From NCBI GenBank assembly GCA_963281255.1, contig OY725489.1, positions 7,502,523-7,566,522 of the forward strand: a DNA stretch of 64,000 bases, given 5' to 3'. Within the stretch, counting starts at the first letter, position 1, and each line of letters opens with the position of its first letter. The DNA is from Aphrocallistes beatrix (Eukaryota > Porifera > Hexactinellida > Sceptrulophora > Aphrocallistidae). The translations under genes were made by a program, and so were the position numbers. A model generated the notes under the pieces. The model did not search any database. It was given only the letters and a program-made list of their open reading frames with translations, and was not told the origin of the DNA. Of the stretch, positions 33,401 to 42,300 are shown one piece after another.

Positions 33401-34470
33401 CCTTTAAAAAATTTCTTATTTGAGTTAAAAGCGAGTTCTCAACGGCTAATATAGGATATTTTGAGATGTAGATTCCGATTTTCACATTTAAAAAGTAATA
33501 ATGTGAATACTTTACGAGTTATTAGCATATGTATAGTATTGACGTATTTTACATCTTTTGAAAAAATCTTCTTAGCGAGCTTTCAACGGCTATTATAGGG
33601 TATTTTATTATGTAGATTCCAAATTTCACACTTGAAATGCCCTAAAATGAGTATTTCTCGATGAATTCCGATATTCACATTTATTGTTCCTTCGAGTCAC
33701 TTTCTGGAGCTGCACTATCGGTCTGTCGACCGACATTTTTATTTTTATATCCAAGAATGCCTAGAGTAAATTCGCTGGCTCCCGGGGCGAATTCTTTAAG
33801 TTCACCCCCACATAGCAACCCCCGGGCGACCGCCCTGTAAGCAGGGTTGCCGTGGGAATGGGAATATGTGGATTTTTCTGTGGGTTTCTGTGGGTTTCTG
33901 TGGGTTTATGTAGGTTTCTATATGTATTTCCATATGGGATGGGAATAGGAATGACTTTAAGCCTATGAGTATTCCCACATGTGGGTTTCTTTGGGTATTC
34001 CCACAGAAATCCTGTGGGGATTGGATGGGAATGGGATTGAGATTCTATTCCCACGGCAACCCTGCCTGCAAGCCTCCCCAATGTACGCCACTGCATGGGC
34101 CTGACCACTTCCCAACTGCCCCCGCCTCCCCTGGAGGTTATACGGTACGTATTTGTTATATTTCAAATTTTAGAACATGATTTCAACCTCATTTTACGAA
34201 GAAGATCAAGCACTGATTGAACTAAATCGACTAAAGCGAAGACGCACCCTCTCCGTCCAAGAAAACTTCCCCAACGTATTGTACCGTGTGAAAGCTCTGT
34301 TTGACTTTCATTCTGATAACGAAGACGAACTGAACTTTGCCAATGGAGACGTAATCAGTGTAATCCTGGACTCAAACATTGATATCGATGATGGATGGCT
34401 GATGGGCAAAATCGATTCAGACCCGGTTAAGAGAGGGATTTTTCCTGCTAACCACACTACCCTTTTGTAA
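24471..34470 (+). CDS. AMPH: Amphiphysin/BIN1-family BAR-SH3 protein, six exons
   Basis: Exons 24471-24623, 26041-26232, 27727-28047, 29169-29535, 32454-32701, 34174-34470 (TAA); GT-AG throughout, phases agree, 525 residues. N-terminal basic segment (residues 1-30) fits the amphipathic helix of N-BAR proteins; BAR domain runs to about residue 255 with the family word KRGRKLLDYDS. The middle (about 270-430) is Ser/Arg-rich with basic PKKPSRPQ. A C-terminal SH3 domain (about 455-525) shows ALFDF, DDGWLMGK and GIFPANH words like amphiphysin/BIN1. I see no LLDLD or DPF/DPW clathrin-AP2 motif, as in invertebrate amphiphysins. Role by family: BAR dimers bend membranes (tubules, endocytosis) and the SH3 domain binds proline-rich partners. 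The introns host a long hairpin (24843-25818), another at 31186-32228 and many MITEs. Confidence 0.94.
25124..25254. mobile_element. hAT-like MITE, CAGGCCTCTCAAC family, left arm of hairpin
   Basis: 131 bp, flanked by AGAATA on both sides; mirror copy at 25411-25543. Confidence 0.85.
25411..25543. mobile_element. hAT-like MITE, CAGGCCTCTCAAC family, right arm of hairpin
   Basis: 133 bp, opposite orientation to 25124-25254, flanked by ATTCT on both sides. Confidence 0.85.
26324..26850. repeat. Two facing tandem arrays of GAATAAGGCCGAATT
   Basis: Five units of 23-28 bp at 26324-26445 read GAATAAGGCCGAATT; about seven units at 26682-26850 read the reverse complement AATTCGGCCTTATTC. About 235 bp of unrelated sequence separates them. 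Amphiphysin intron 2. Confidence 0.9.
26955..27110. repeat. Dispersed repeat, copy 1
   Basis: Matches 40041-40215 in opposite orientation (shared words GGTGGGTGATTGTCATTTAT, GGGAGAATGAAAGTGAGG, CGCGAGAGT). Family unknown. Confidence 0.8.
27123..27265. mobile_element. CAGGCCTCTCAAC MITE, right end lost
   Basis: Left end CAGGCCTCTCAACTCTCACG and inner CACGATTTAGAACCACTG present; no mirrored right terminus. Confidence 0.7.
27492..27613. repeat. GGGGACA-type minisatellite
   Basis: GGGGGACA/GGGACAA units of 8-10 bp repeated over about 120 bp, about 110 bp before amphiphysin exon 27727. Confidence 0.9.
28133..28613. mobile_element. Tc1/mariner-like MITE, CACTGCCTGAACAAA family
   Basis: 481 bp, TA flanks, ends CACTGCCTGAACAAATG and TTTTGTTCAAGCAGTG. 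The interior is largely palindromic; no ORF. Amphiphysin intron 3. Confidence 0.9.
28717..28860. mobile_element. GC-rich hAT-like MITE, CATAGGCGCCGAAC family
   Basis: 144 bp, complete ends, flanks only loosely alike. Confidence 0.88.
29003..29078. repeat. GC-rich dispersed repeat with GGACACAAAGTGTCC dyad
   Basis: Matches the reverse complement of 41645-41715 (AGGCGCCC, GCCGCGCAGCGCAAG words). 90 bp before amphiphysin exon 29169. Confidence 0.75.
29690..29893. mobile_element. hAT-like MITE, CATGGGTTTATCTAGG family
   Basis: 204 bp with exact 8-bp duplication ATTGTATC (29682-29689, 29894-29901). Confidence 0.93.
30113..30556. mobile_element. hAT-like MITE, CAGCGGTGTTTTG family
   Basis: 444 bp with exact 8-bp duplication CCTCTACT (30105-30112, 30557-30564). 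Ends CAGCGGTGTTTTG and CAAAACACCACTG; interior has a GCGAGCGGAGCGAGCG block and runs of G/C. Confidence 0.9.
30588..31045. mobile_element. Tc1/mariner-like MITE, CACTGCTTGGCCGAAAG variant
   Basis: Ends CACTGCTTGGCCGAAAGTAT and ATACTTTTGGCCAGGCAGT, TA flanks; starts 24 bp after the preceding element's duplication. Confidence 0.88.
31186..32228. repeat. Long inverted repeat, arms about 500 bp
   Basis: Left arm (CCTACTCTAATAATGCCTCA ...) mirrors the right arm ending TGAGGCATTATTAGAGTAGG; turn near 31715. Amphiphysin intron 4. The 49903-50540 block is a diverged relative of one arm. Confidence 0.9.
32850..33013. mobile_element. hAT Charlie-like MITE, CAGTGGTTCCCAACC family (reverse)
   Basis: CAGTGGTTCCCAACCTGGGG to GGTTGAGAGCCGCTG, same interior as 16189-16353. 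Target duplication not convincing. Confidence 0.85.
33274..33650. repeat. Tandem repeat, period about 150 bp, three worn copies
   Basis: GCGAGTTCTCAACGGCTA begins copies near 33278, 33430 and 33574. Each continues with ATGTAGATTC and AATAATGTGAATA words; the third is shorter. Amphiphysin intron 5. Confidence 0.8.
33842..34064. mobile_element. hAT-like MITE, CAGGGTTGCCGTGGG family
   Basis: 223 bp, flanks CCTGTAAG/CCTGCAAG (7 of 8). Ends 109 bp before amphiphysin exon 34174. Confidence 0.9.
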
Positions 34471-34739
34471 TTATTGTTTCATGTATATATGTGTATAATA
34501 CAAGGAAGAGGATTGTAAATATATTTGCTTCAGTTGCTGTACATATTTGTACTTGTTTTTATCAATGCTCTTGTATGCATCATTAGAACATTGCTAGAAT
34601 TATGAGTTGTTAGCAATGGCGCTCTTTGTTATACGAATTATTTATTAATACAGAATTATAGGGGTCTAGCTATAAAAAAATATGTATATGTTTCAGTCAG
34701 AATGCGTTTCCAGTCGAAAAGCATTCTGACTGCAAAATA

Positions 34740-35203
34740 CACTAACCGGACAAAAGTATTTGCACACTACATTATTTCCCATACAAATTGTACTACTATT
34801 TTGGATATTTTAATGAAGATGTATTCCAACTCGAAGAGATTCTAAGAGTCTGATTTAAGATTCGAAATCTACGCATTCGAATTGGTAATAGTTGAAGATT
34901 TCTAAAAAATTGCTCAACCCAATAAGCAAAGTTATCAACCTATGGCACAAGAGGTAATTCATCACCATCATGTATAAGATAAGTAGCGACATATGTGGCA
35001 TAAGGTGGCAGTGATTGATAATTTGAAAGCATTGGGAATTAATAATTGATAGAAATATTATACAATAACTAATTTGAATGCGCAGATTTCGAATCTGAAA
35101 TCGGCTTAGTTGTCTCACTTAGCGTTTATGTGTTTTGATCTTCATGATTAGACTCATTTTAGTAAAAAATAATGAGTGTACAAATACTTTTGTCCGGGTA
35201 GTA
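34740..35203. mobile_element. Tc1/mariner-like MITE, CACTAACCGGACAAAAG variant
   Basis: Ends CACTAACCGGACAAAAGTAT and ATACTTTTGTCCGGGTAGT, about 464 bp, just 3' of amphiphysin. Confidence 0.88.
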
Positions 35204-35608
35204 TGTATAATGCCGGCGCCTCGGTTCTAGAAGTAGTCCGGTTTGACTGGACCAGTGGCGTCGGCCCAGACATTGTCCCGCTCAGTTCCCAACTCGGTTT
35301 TAATCTGAACAAGAAAAAATAAATTATGAAAATATTTCGAATGTTTTTATAATTTTTCCTAAACAAGGGGTTTTGACAGAATGGTATTATGTCGTGATTA
35401 TATTTGAATATAATTAAACTTGCACACAAAATCCACAAGTCCTAAGCATAGGCAATGTTGCTAATAGGCGAACTCCACTGTAAATGAATTCTGGTAAGTT
35501 CTTGCGATTCCTGGAGCCAATTATTCATATTTGCCATCTTTATTACACATAAAAGCGATTGGTGGGTACATAAATTGACCCAAAATCCTTGGATTGGGTT
35601 TTAAAATA
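35204..35608. other. Intergenic DNA 3' of amphiphysin
   Basis: Nothing recognised apart from a short CCGGTTTGACTGGACC patch near 35238. Confidence 0.4.
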
Positions 35609-35997
35609 CAGTCGAACCTGTTATAACGGTCACCTGTCTATAGCGGTAACCAATGAACAGTCCCGTCCGAAATTCCATAATATTGAAGCTGTGTATAGCG
35701 GTCACCTGCTCAACGCGGCCAGCGGCTACGCGTTTGTAGTCTCTTACTGACCCTAAAACTGTGTATAACGGCCATCACCTTTTTAACGTTTTTATGTGTT
35801 TATTACAGGACCTGTTACGAACGATAAACAAGTTTCTTGTAATTACTTCAAGTAATGGATTTCTAAAAACTTGATATTTATTATACTACGTTGATACCTT
35901 TGGGGATTAAGACAATCACCTGTATATAACGGTCACCTGTGTATAGCGGCCAATTTTGTCCAGTCCCTTGGGTGGCCGTTATATACAGGTTCCACTG
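35609..35997. mobile_element. Tigger-like element, CAGTCGAACCTGTTATAACG family
   Basis: 389 bp; begins TA-CAGTCGAACCTG and ends CAGGTTCCACTG, with GTATAGCGG/AACGGTCACCTG words near both ends. A worn relative may lie at about 57484-57660. Confidence 0.85.
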
Positions 35998-36235
35998 ACC
36001 TGGATTCAATGTAAAATCCCAGTGACTGGAAAGTATGTTTTTCAATAATTATTTCACGTTTGTACATTGTACGAATATATCTGAATAGTAACAGGAATAG
36101 AATGTGTGATAATCAAAATATACATGGAGAGAGGGGGCTTTTTCACGAGGGTCATTTTTTCGCAACAGTCCTATGCAACCAAACAATTTAATCAAGGCGT
36201 ACAGGGTGTTTCACAATTGATGTTCTCTCATTTAA

Positions 36236-36351
36236 CCCTAATTGGACTTGGAATGTTGAAGTGAAAGTGAAAGTTAATTGAAAGTGAACTGAAAGTGAAA
36301 ATGAAAGTGGGAATTTTCTATTTATACCTTTGACCCCAAGTCCAAGTAGGG
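36236..36351. mobile_element. piggyBac-like MITE, CCCTAMTTGGACTTGG family
   Basis: 116 bp, TTAA on both sides (36232-36235, 36352-36355), ends CCCTAATTGGACTTGG and CCAAGTCCAAGTAGGG. Interior is GAAAGTGAA repeats. Second copy 63237-63331. Confidence 0.88.
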
Positions 36352-36394
36352 TTAATTATTAATAATTTGAGGGAATAGAGAGATATCAGTACAA

Positions 36395-36515
36395 TTACTT
36401 TCCAATATATCCCCCATCAAGTTTAATGCATGTTTTAATTCGTTCTGGCATCCCAACTATCAATTTACCTAAAGTATGTGGTTGGATATGAGGCCAGGCT
36501 AATTTTTGATTTTAT
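36395..36515 (-). pseudogene. Tc1/mariner transposase C-terminal relic
   Basis: Minus-strand frame reads LAWPHIQ, then VGMPERIKTCIKLDGGY before a stop. The MP-R-I--CI---GG pattern is the usual C-terminus of IS630-Tc1-mariner transposases. The catalytic part is absent, apparently deleted just after LAWP, so the element could only move with help from another source. Confidence 0.6.
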
Positions 36516-36706
36516 CTCTAGATTGATTCATTGAATCGAACTCTCCTTTAATAAACCAGTTATAAATAGGACATCAATTATGAAACACCCTGTACATGCT
36601 TTGGCACAAACTCATGCATGTACAAAATTGACGTCCTAAACATACGTACACAATTTTGTCTTCAAATCTGTGTCCTTTAAGCAAAAAATATATCTATAGT
36701 GTATAT

Positions 36707-37309
36707 AGAAGAACTCGGATAAGACGTACCCCTTCGGGAAGGAATTATTAGTACGTATTATCCATAAGTACGTACTAACCGAGTTTATACTACTACATAG
36801 AAATCTATATTATATATGGATTTTGGTTCAGAGAAATGACTACCTACGTACTAAACCGAAGAACGTATTATCCGAGTACGTACTAACCAAGGTTGAAACC
36901 GCTTCAACCAAATACCAATTTAACCGAATAATGGGTAGACCAAATAATTTGGTCAACCAAATAATACTTGATTATATTTTTGCATAAATGTTTATATAAA
37001 TATTTATACAAAAATATATTCAAGTATAAGTAAGCCTATTATATTTATTTGTGTTCGGACCACTTCTTGTAAGAACATGTGATTATTGTGTTGGGAAAGC
37101 ATGCAAATTATTTGTTTGGCTAAATATTCAGTTGACCAAATTATTCGGTTGACCAAATTATTCGGTTGACCAAATTGTTTGGTTCTCAACCGAATACCAA
37201 ATAATGATATTTGGTTACAAACCAAATATCAATTATTTGCAAATAATATTTGGTTAAACCGAATAATCAACTATTCGGTTTCAACCCTGGTACTAACCTA
37301 GTTCTACTG
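36707..37309. mobile_element. Pogo-like element, CAGTAGAACTCGGATAA family, with nested hAT-like insertion
   Basis: Left AGAACTCGGATAAG and right CTAGTTCTACTG-TA, with GTACGTACTAACCGAG words. The host copy is split by 36888-37289. Unbroken relative at 56800-56988. Confidence 0.8.
36888..37289. mobile_element. hAT-like MITE, CAAGGTTGAAACC family, nested
   Basis: 402 bp, exact 8-bp duplication GTACTAAC (36880-36887, 37290-37297), itself a word of the host element. AACCGAATAAT and GACCAAATAATT words recur throughout. Confidence 0.92.
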
Positions 37310-37565
37310 TATTATCCCAAAATACTACTTACAAACCAAAATTCAAAAACAAAATACTCAAATAAAAAGTTAAAAAAAATATTATGCAATGTTTATTGAT
37401 AGGTACTTTACCGTAAAATGGATTATGGATCTATTTCATCAAAACATGTGATGGATATTACGAAGCATTTTACATTCTAGTTTACTAATATTTTATATAT
37501 AAATTAGAAAATAGGGCTATCATAGTATCGTATATACTATATACTATAATTTATATCTGAGAATA

Positions 37566-37750
37566 CAGTTAGGGTCGCTTATTATGAACCTGCTTAATAT
37601 GAACATTCGTTTATTATGAACTAACCTCCTGGTCCCAATTTCATTTTTTAGATAGGATTTGTATTGAATCAAGTTCGCTTAATACGAAGTATCTCTATAA
37701 TGAACAGATTTTTTGGTTCCCTGGTGGTTCACAATAAGCGACCCTGACTG
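37566..37750. mobile_element. Pogo/Tigger-like MITE, CAGTCAGGGTCGC family
   Basis: TA-CAGTTAGGGTCGC to GCGACCCTGACTG-TA, 185 bp. Confidence 0.9.
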
Positions 37751-38006
37751 TACTTATACAGCGATCATCGGTACCGTAAGAGCCCGGGGATCGCCCAATA
37801 ATTAAAGTATGAGTTCCTAAAAAAAAAAATCCTAAGGGAACGATCACGCGTGGCCGAAAGACTAGATATATGTAATTTTAGATGTATAGATTCTTAAATT
37901 TCTATAAAATATATTTGGAATTTGTTGTATCATATTCATCTTGACGTCTCACATTCTTATAAGACTCGAAATACAGAATATTCTCTCATTGTTCACATAT
38001 GGGAAA

Positions 38007-38322
38007 CAGGCTCTCAAACTGTGATCTAACCAAATCGTGTGACATGCTAAAATAGTTTACAGTGATTCTAAATCGTGAGATAATAGTGAGTCATGGTCTA
38101 CAGTCGACTCCGCTTAATAGGGTCACTGTTTAATCGGGTCACTTTTGGAGGGACTTGAATAATTCTCATACATAGAAGCTAATGCAAAATATTTTCGGTT
38201 AATAGGGTTCCGCTTAATCGGGGCAAAATGTCCTCTGACCGATGTGACCCCATTAAGCGGAGTCGACTGTATTATTAAAAATCGTGAGACACATGATGGG
38301 ATCATGAGAGTTGAGAGACGTG
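38007..38322. mobile_element. CAGGCCTCTCAAC-family MITE split by a pogo-like MITE
   Basis: CAGGCTCTCAAAC at the left and GAGAGTTGAGAGACG at the right belong together; 38101-38269 is inserted between them. Confidence 0.8.
38101..38269. mobile_element. Pogo-like MITE, CAGTCGACTCCGC family, nested
   Basis: 169 bp, TA flanks, younger than the element it interrupts. Confidence 0.92.
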
Positions 38323-38688
38323 GGTAAACTGTCTCTGAGTGGACTATTAGAGGAGATTGGATAATGACTGAAAAATGTCTAAATAATATTTTTAGATTCT
38401 AACTTCGGCCATGATAAAAGAGGGAGGCGGCTTTGAATCTCGTGTGGCATGGCTGGACGCAATAGAAAAGTATATGTAATCCAAAAAATCCGGATTTAAT
38501 GGAGAAATTTCACTTGAAAATGGGACACTCGTGAATTAGCTCAATGGAGAAGTATAGAAAGCGGACGTCCAGCCAAAAACGGAACGGTTAGCATTTATGC
38601 TATGGATTTCTGTAGCTCTATCTGAAACAGGGGGTACAATTTTAAGGTGCGGCAATTCCAGTCTATTCCGTGAGAAGGTTGCGGCACC

Positions 38689-38829
38689 CATAGGCGCCGA
38701 ACCCGGGGGGGGTTGGGGGGGCTTGAGCTCCCCCTGGAATCGAAGATGGCCCATATATGCAATACAAAATTTAAGGCCCCCCCTGGAACCCCGAAATTGT
38801 CCTTAGATTTCAAAAGTTCGGCGCCCCTG
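38689..38829. mobile_element. GC-rich hAT-like MITE, CATAGGCGCCGAAC family
   Basis: 141 bp, flanks GCGGCACC/GCGGCACT (7 of 8). Confidence 0.92.
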
Positions 38830-39376
38830 GCGGCACTCAATGCTAATTTGTGAAATTTTAATGGGCACAGACTTTGAAGTTGCGGCCTAGGCCCCATGTG
38901 CCGCACCCTGGCTATGAATCTGGCTGCAATACGTCCAAGGCCTCAAGGTTCAACCCAATAATTTTGTACTGCGCCCTTGCTGCACCCTTGTCGCATGCTG
39001 ACCCAATTCAGTTGTCTACGCCAGTGGTATTCAACATGGGGTACGCTGACTCTCAAAATTTTATATCTCAACATATTATTAATTAATTAAATAATAATAG
39101 CATGAGTTAACTGTTTACACTGAAAGTTCAAAAACAGTCTGGGGGTACGGTTGGAATTTTTTTGAAGACAACTAGTCTACGCCTCTGATTACGGTTAATG
39201 GGAGGGGCCAACAGTCAGAAAGGTTGAAAACCACGCCATTGGGTATGCCTATGGCACCCGGATTTGGCGCCTAATTTATCCACTTCTCTATAAAATAATG
39301 ATATTTCGCTGTTTTCTAACTTAGTCGGTATTCCTAGTAATTAGAACTAATCAAATTTGGCTGAATAATACTTGAA
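38830..39376. other. Upstream region of importin beta-1
   Basis: Holds scattered scraps of a CCAGTGGTATTCAACATGGG element (39023 onward) and its apparent far end (GGTTGAAAACCACGCCATTG near 39220). No promoter motif could be defended. Confidence 0.4.
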
Positions 39377-42300
39377 ATGGATGTGACGCTATCACACATT
39401 CTCGAGGCGACTGTATCGAACGATAAGCAGCAATTGGAAGACGCACAGCGTTTCCTCGAAGAAGCAGCGGCCAAAAACCTACACATCTTCCTGCACGAAC
39501 TTTCGAAAGAACTTGTCGACCAATCAAAAAATGGGATAGTTAGGATGGCTGCTGGTTTACAGTTGAAGAATTACCTCACTTCTAAAGATGATAAAACGCG
39601 GTCGGAGTACCAGAGACGATGGTTGCTAGCAGAAGATCGAATACGCGATGAGATAAAGTCCAATATTCTCCGTAGCCTCGGGACGGAACAAATTCGCCCT
39701 TCGTCCGCTGCGCAAGTTATCGCTGCGATTGGCTGTGCCGAATTGCCTGAAGGAAAATGGACGGATTTGATAGCTTCTCTCCTCACTTTTGTGACTGGTG
39801 CTGGTAGCTCCGAGTCTCTCAAAGAGGCAACGTTAGAAGCTTTAGGTCAGTTAGGGGAGTAATGCGGAAATGGTTCGACTTTTTGAAAAATGAAATAGTT
39901 CGAATTGCAGATTTAGGAAATAGTTCTACTTTTTATCATTAGGATTAATGGTGGTTTTTATGTGAACTATTTCCTTTTGTGGAAAGCCGAATTATTTTCG
40001 TTTTTTTGCGAACTATTTCGACCATACCTTTAGGGGAATGGCGGACGTTTCGTCGCTGATATTTCTTTGAATGATATTATTGAATCCTCACTTTCATTCT
40101 CCCATTCATTCTAACAAATAATAAATGACAATCACCCACCCCCTCACGAAATACTACTCTCGCGTGCCATTTTATATTATTTCAAACTCAAAATGCCCAA
40201 TTTATATTTGCTCTTATACAAAATACTCTCCAAAATGCCCACTGACTCTCATATCAATTCTATTCAGCTTTAGAACAAATTCATGTTTCCCAACAGTTTG
40301 TAATTCCATTCTAAAATATCAGCGACGAAACATCTGTTTACCCAGTTAGGGATATTATTTTAGCACTACAGCTCCTATAGGGAGATACCATTGTGGCGGT
40401 AATGCGGAAATGGTTCGACTTTTCGAAAAAGGAAATAGTTCGACTTTTGATCATTTGGATTAATGGTGGTTTTTATGTGGACTATTTCTTTTTTTGGAAA
40501 GTCGAACTATTTCCACCATACCTTGCAAGATCTTGAGACTTCATTCTCTAGGTCAGGGTTTTTTTTAAGGTTGAGACCTTGGTATAACTCAGCTTAATCA
40601 CGGTGTAACCACCGAAAAAATATTAACCAAATATTGCCCACGCTGCAGCGGCCGACCCAAATCGTGGTGTAACTGATCGCTCTTTAAAAAAACCCTGCTC
40701 TAGGTTATCTCTGTGAGGAGATTTCACCTCAGATCATCACTGGACAATCGAATAACATCCTGACAGCTATCATACAAGGCATGCGTCGAGAGGAAACCAG
40801 CAATCGAGTGCGACTCGCCGCTTGTAAAGCTCTTCTCAACAGTTTGGACTTCACGAAAGCAAACTTCGATACAGAGCAAGAGAGACACGTTATTATGCAG
40901 GTACTGCATTGAATGGTAGAGCTGTGCTATCGTTATGTTGACCAAGATTTTAGTAGAGGTCCCATTGGGTATAGAGCAAAGTTTTGGAAAATAGAATAAA
41001 ACCTGGGGGGGGGCAAGAGCGTGCGACGGTAAGGGGGCCTTGAAATTTTTAAAAATATTAGATGCTCAAATATCGATTAACAGCTATTGTTGTTACCTAG
41101 GGAAAAGAAAATCTCGGACAATAGTGGAAGAAAAATGTAATTGGGATATATATTTAAACTCAATTAACATAATTTGGGGTTTAGTTTTAATCTATAAGTT
41201 TGTGTGGAGTCCTGCCATACCACAGCTTCCTTCACTGCTCCACTGCCCGGCACCACGGTCCCCCACAGGCTCCAAACCTGGGGGGGGGGGCCCTAGGTAC
41301 CCACACTTGGCGTCTATGGTATAGGGAGATGTTCTTATGAAGGGCCGTAGCCATTTTTACGAATTATTAACGACAGGTGGGGCCACTAAAGTACCACCCA
41401 ATACACAAACCAGACCAAGATATTTGAACACTACATTATTTCCCATACAAATAGTAGTAGATTGGATCTCTTCATGAAAGAAATACAATAAAACTCTGGG
41501 AGATACTAAGGATCTGATTTCAAATTCAAAATCGTTCATCAACCCCATTGAATAAATTAATCAACCTGTGCACTGAATGAAATTCATCAACATCTTGTAT
41601 AGTAGTTAAAATTGACATATGTAGCACATACAATTATTGATAACAAGCGCGCTTCGCTTGCTTGCGCTGCGCGGCTGGCGGACACTTTTTGTCCACCAGA
41701 GGCGCCCGTTGACCGCCTAGGCTCAAATTTATTAATTATAAAGTAGATAACATCTCTAAATACGTCTGTCTTACTGTTATAATCGATTTGAAAACGTTTG
41801 AATCGTAAACCCGATAGGCGGATCTTCGTTTGAAGGGGCTAGAGCAGTGATTCTCAAAGTGGGCCGTAGAGCCCCCCCAGGGGGCGCTGAAAGGTTGTTG
41901 GGGGGCGCTATAATGTAAGGGGGCGCTGGGGGGGCGCTAATGTGTTTTGTTAGCAATACATCTACGATATTTGTACCTCAAAAAAATGTGTATTCCAGAA
42001 TATTGATGGTCAATCTTTGAAACAAATTTCAACATTCACCGTAGTTGTTAGAGCTAGAAAGTACAATAATCACACTGGTTTCCCGTGACTAATTAATACA
42101 ATAATTACACTGTTGATGGCTTACGAATCATGAGTAAGGGGAGGGGGCGGTGTCGACACTAAAATCCTGATTAGGGGGCGGTGTGCTAAATTTGTTTGAG
42201 AAACACTGGGCTAGAGCAAGGCTAAGCCCCCAAGGTTGCGTTTTGTCCCCCAATGTTATAAAATGTTATTGTCTGCGCCGTCCCTGATCATTCTGATATA

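Larger units (their letters stand above)
36202..36592. mobile_element. Mariner-like deletion derivative
   Basis: 391 bp, TA flanks, ends CAGGGTGTTTCACAATTGAT and ATCAATTATGAAACACCCTG. Contains a transposase relic (36395-36515, minus) and a nested TTAA element (36236-36351). Confidence 0.9.
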
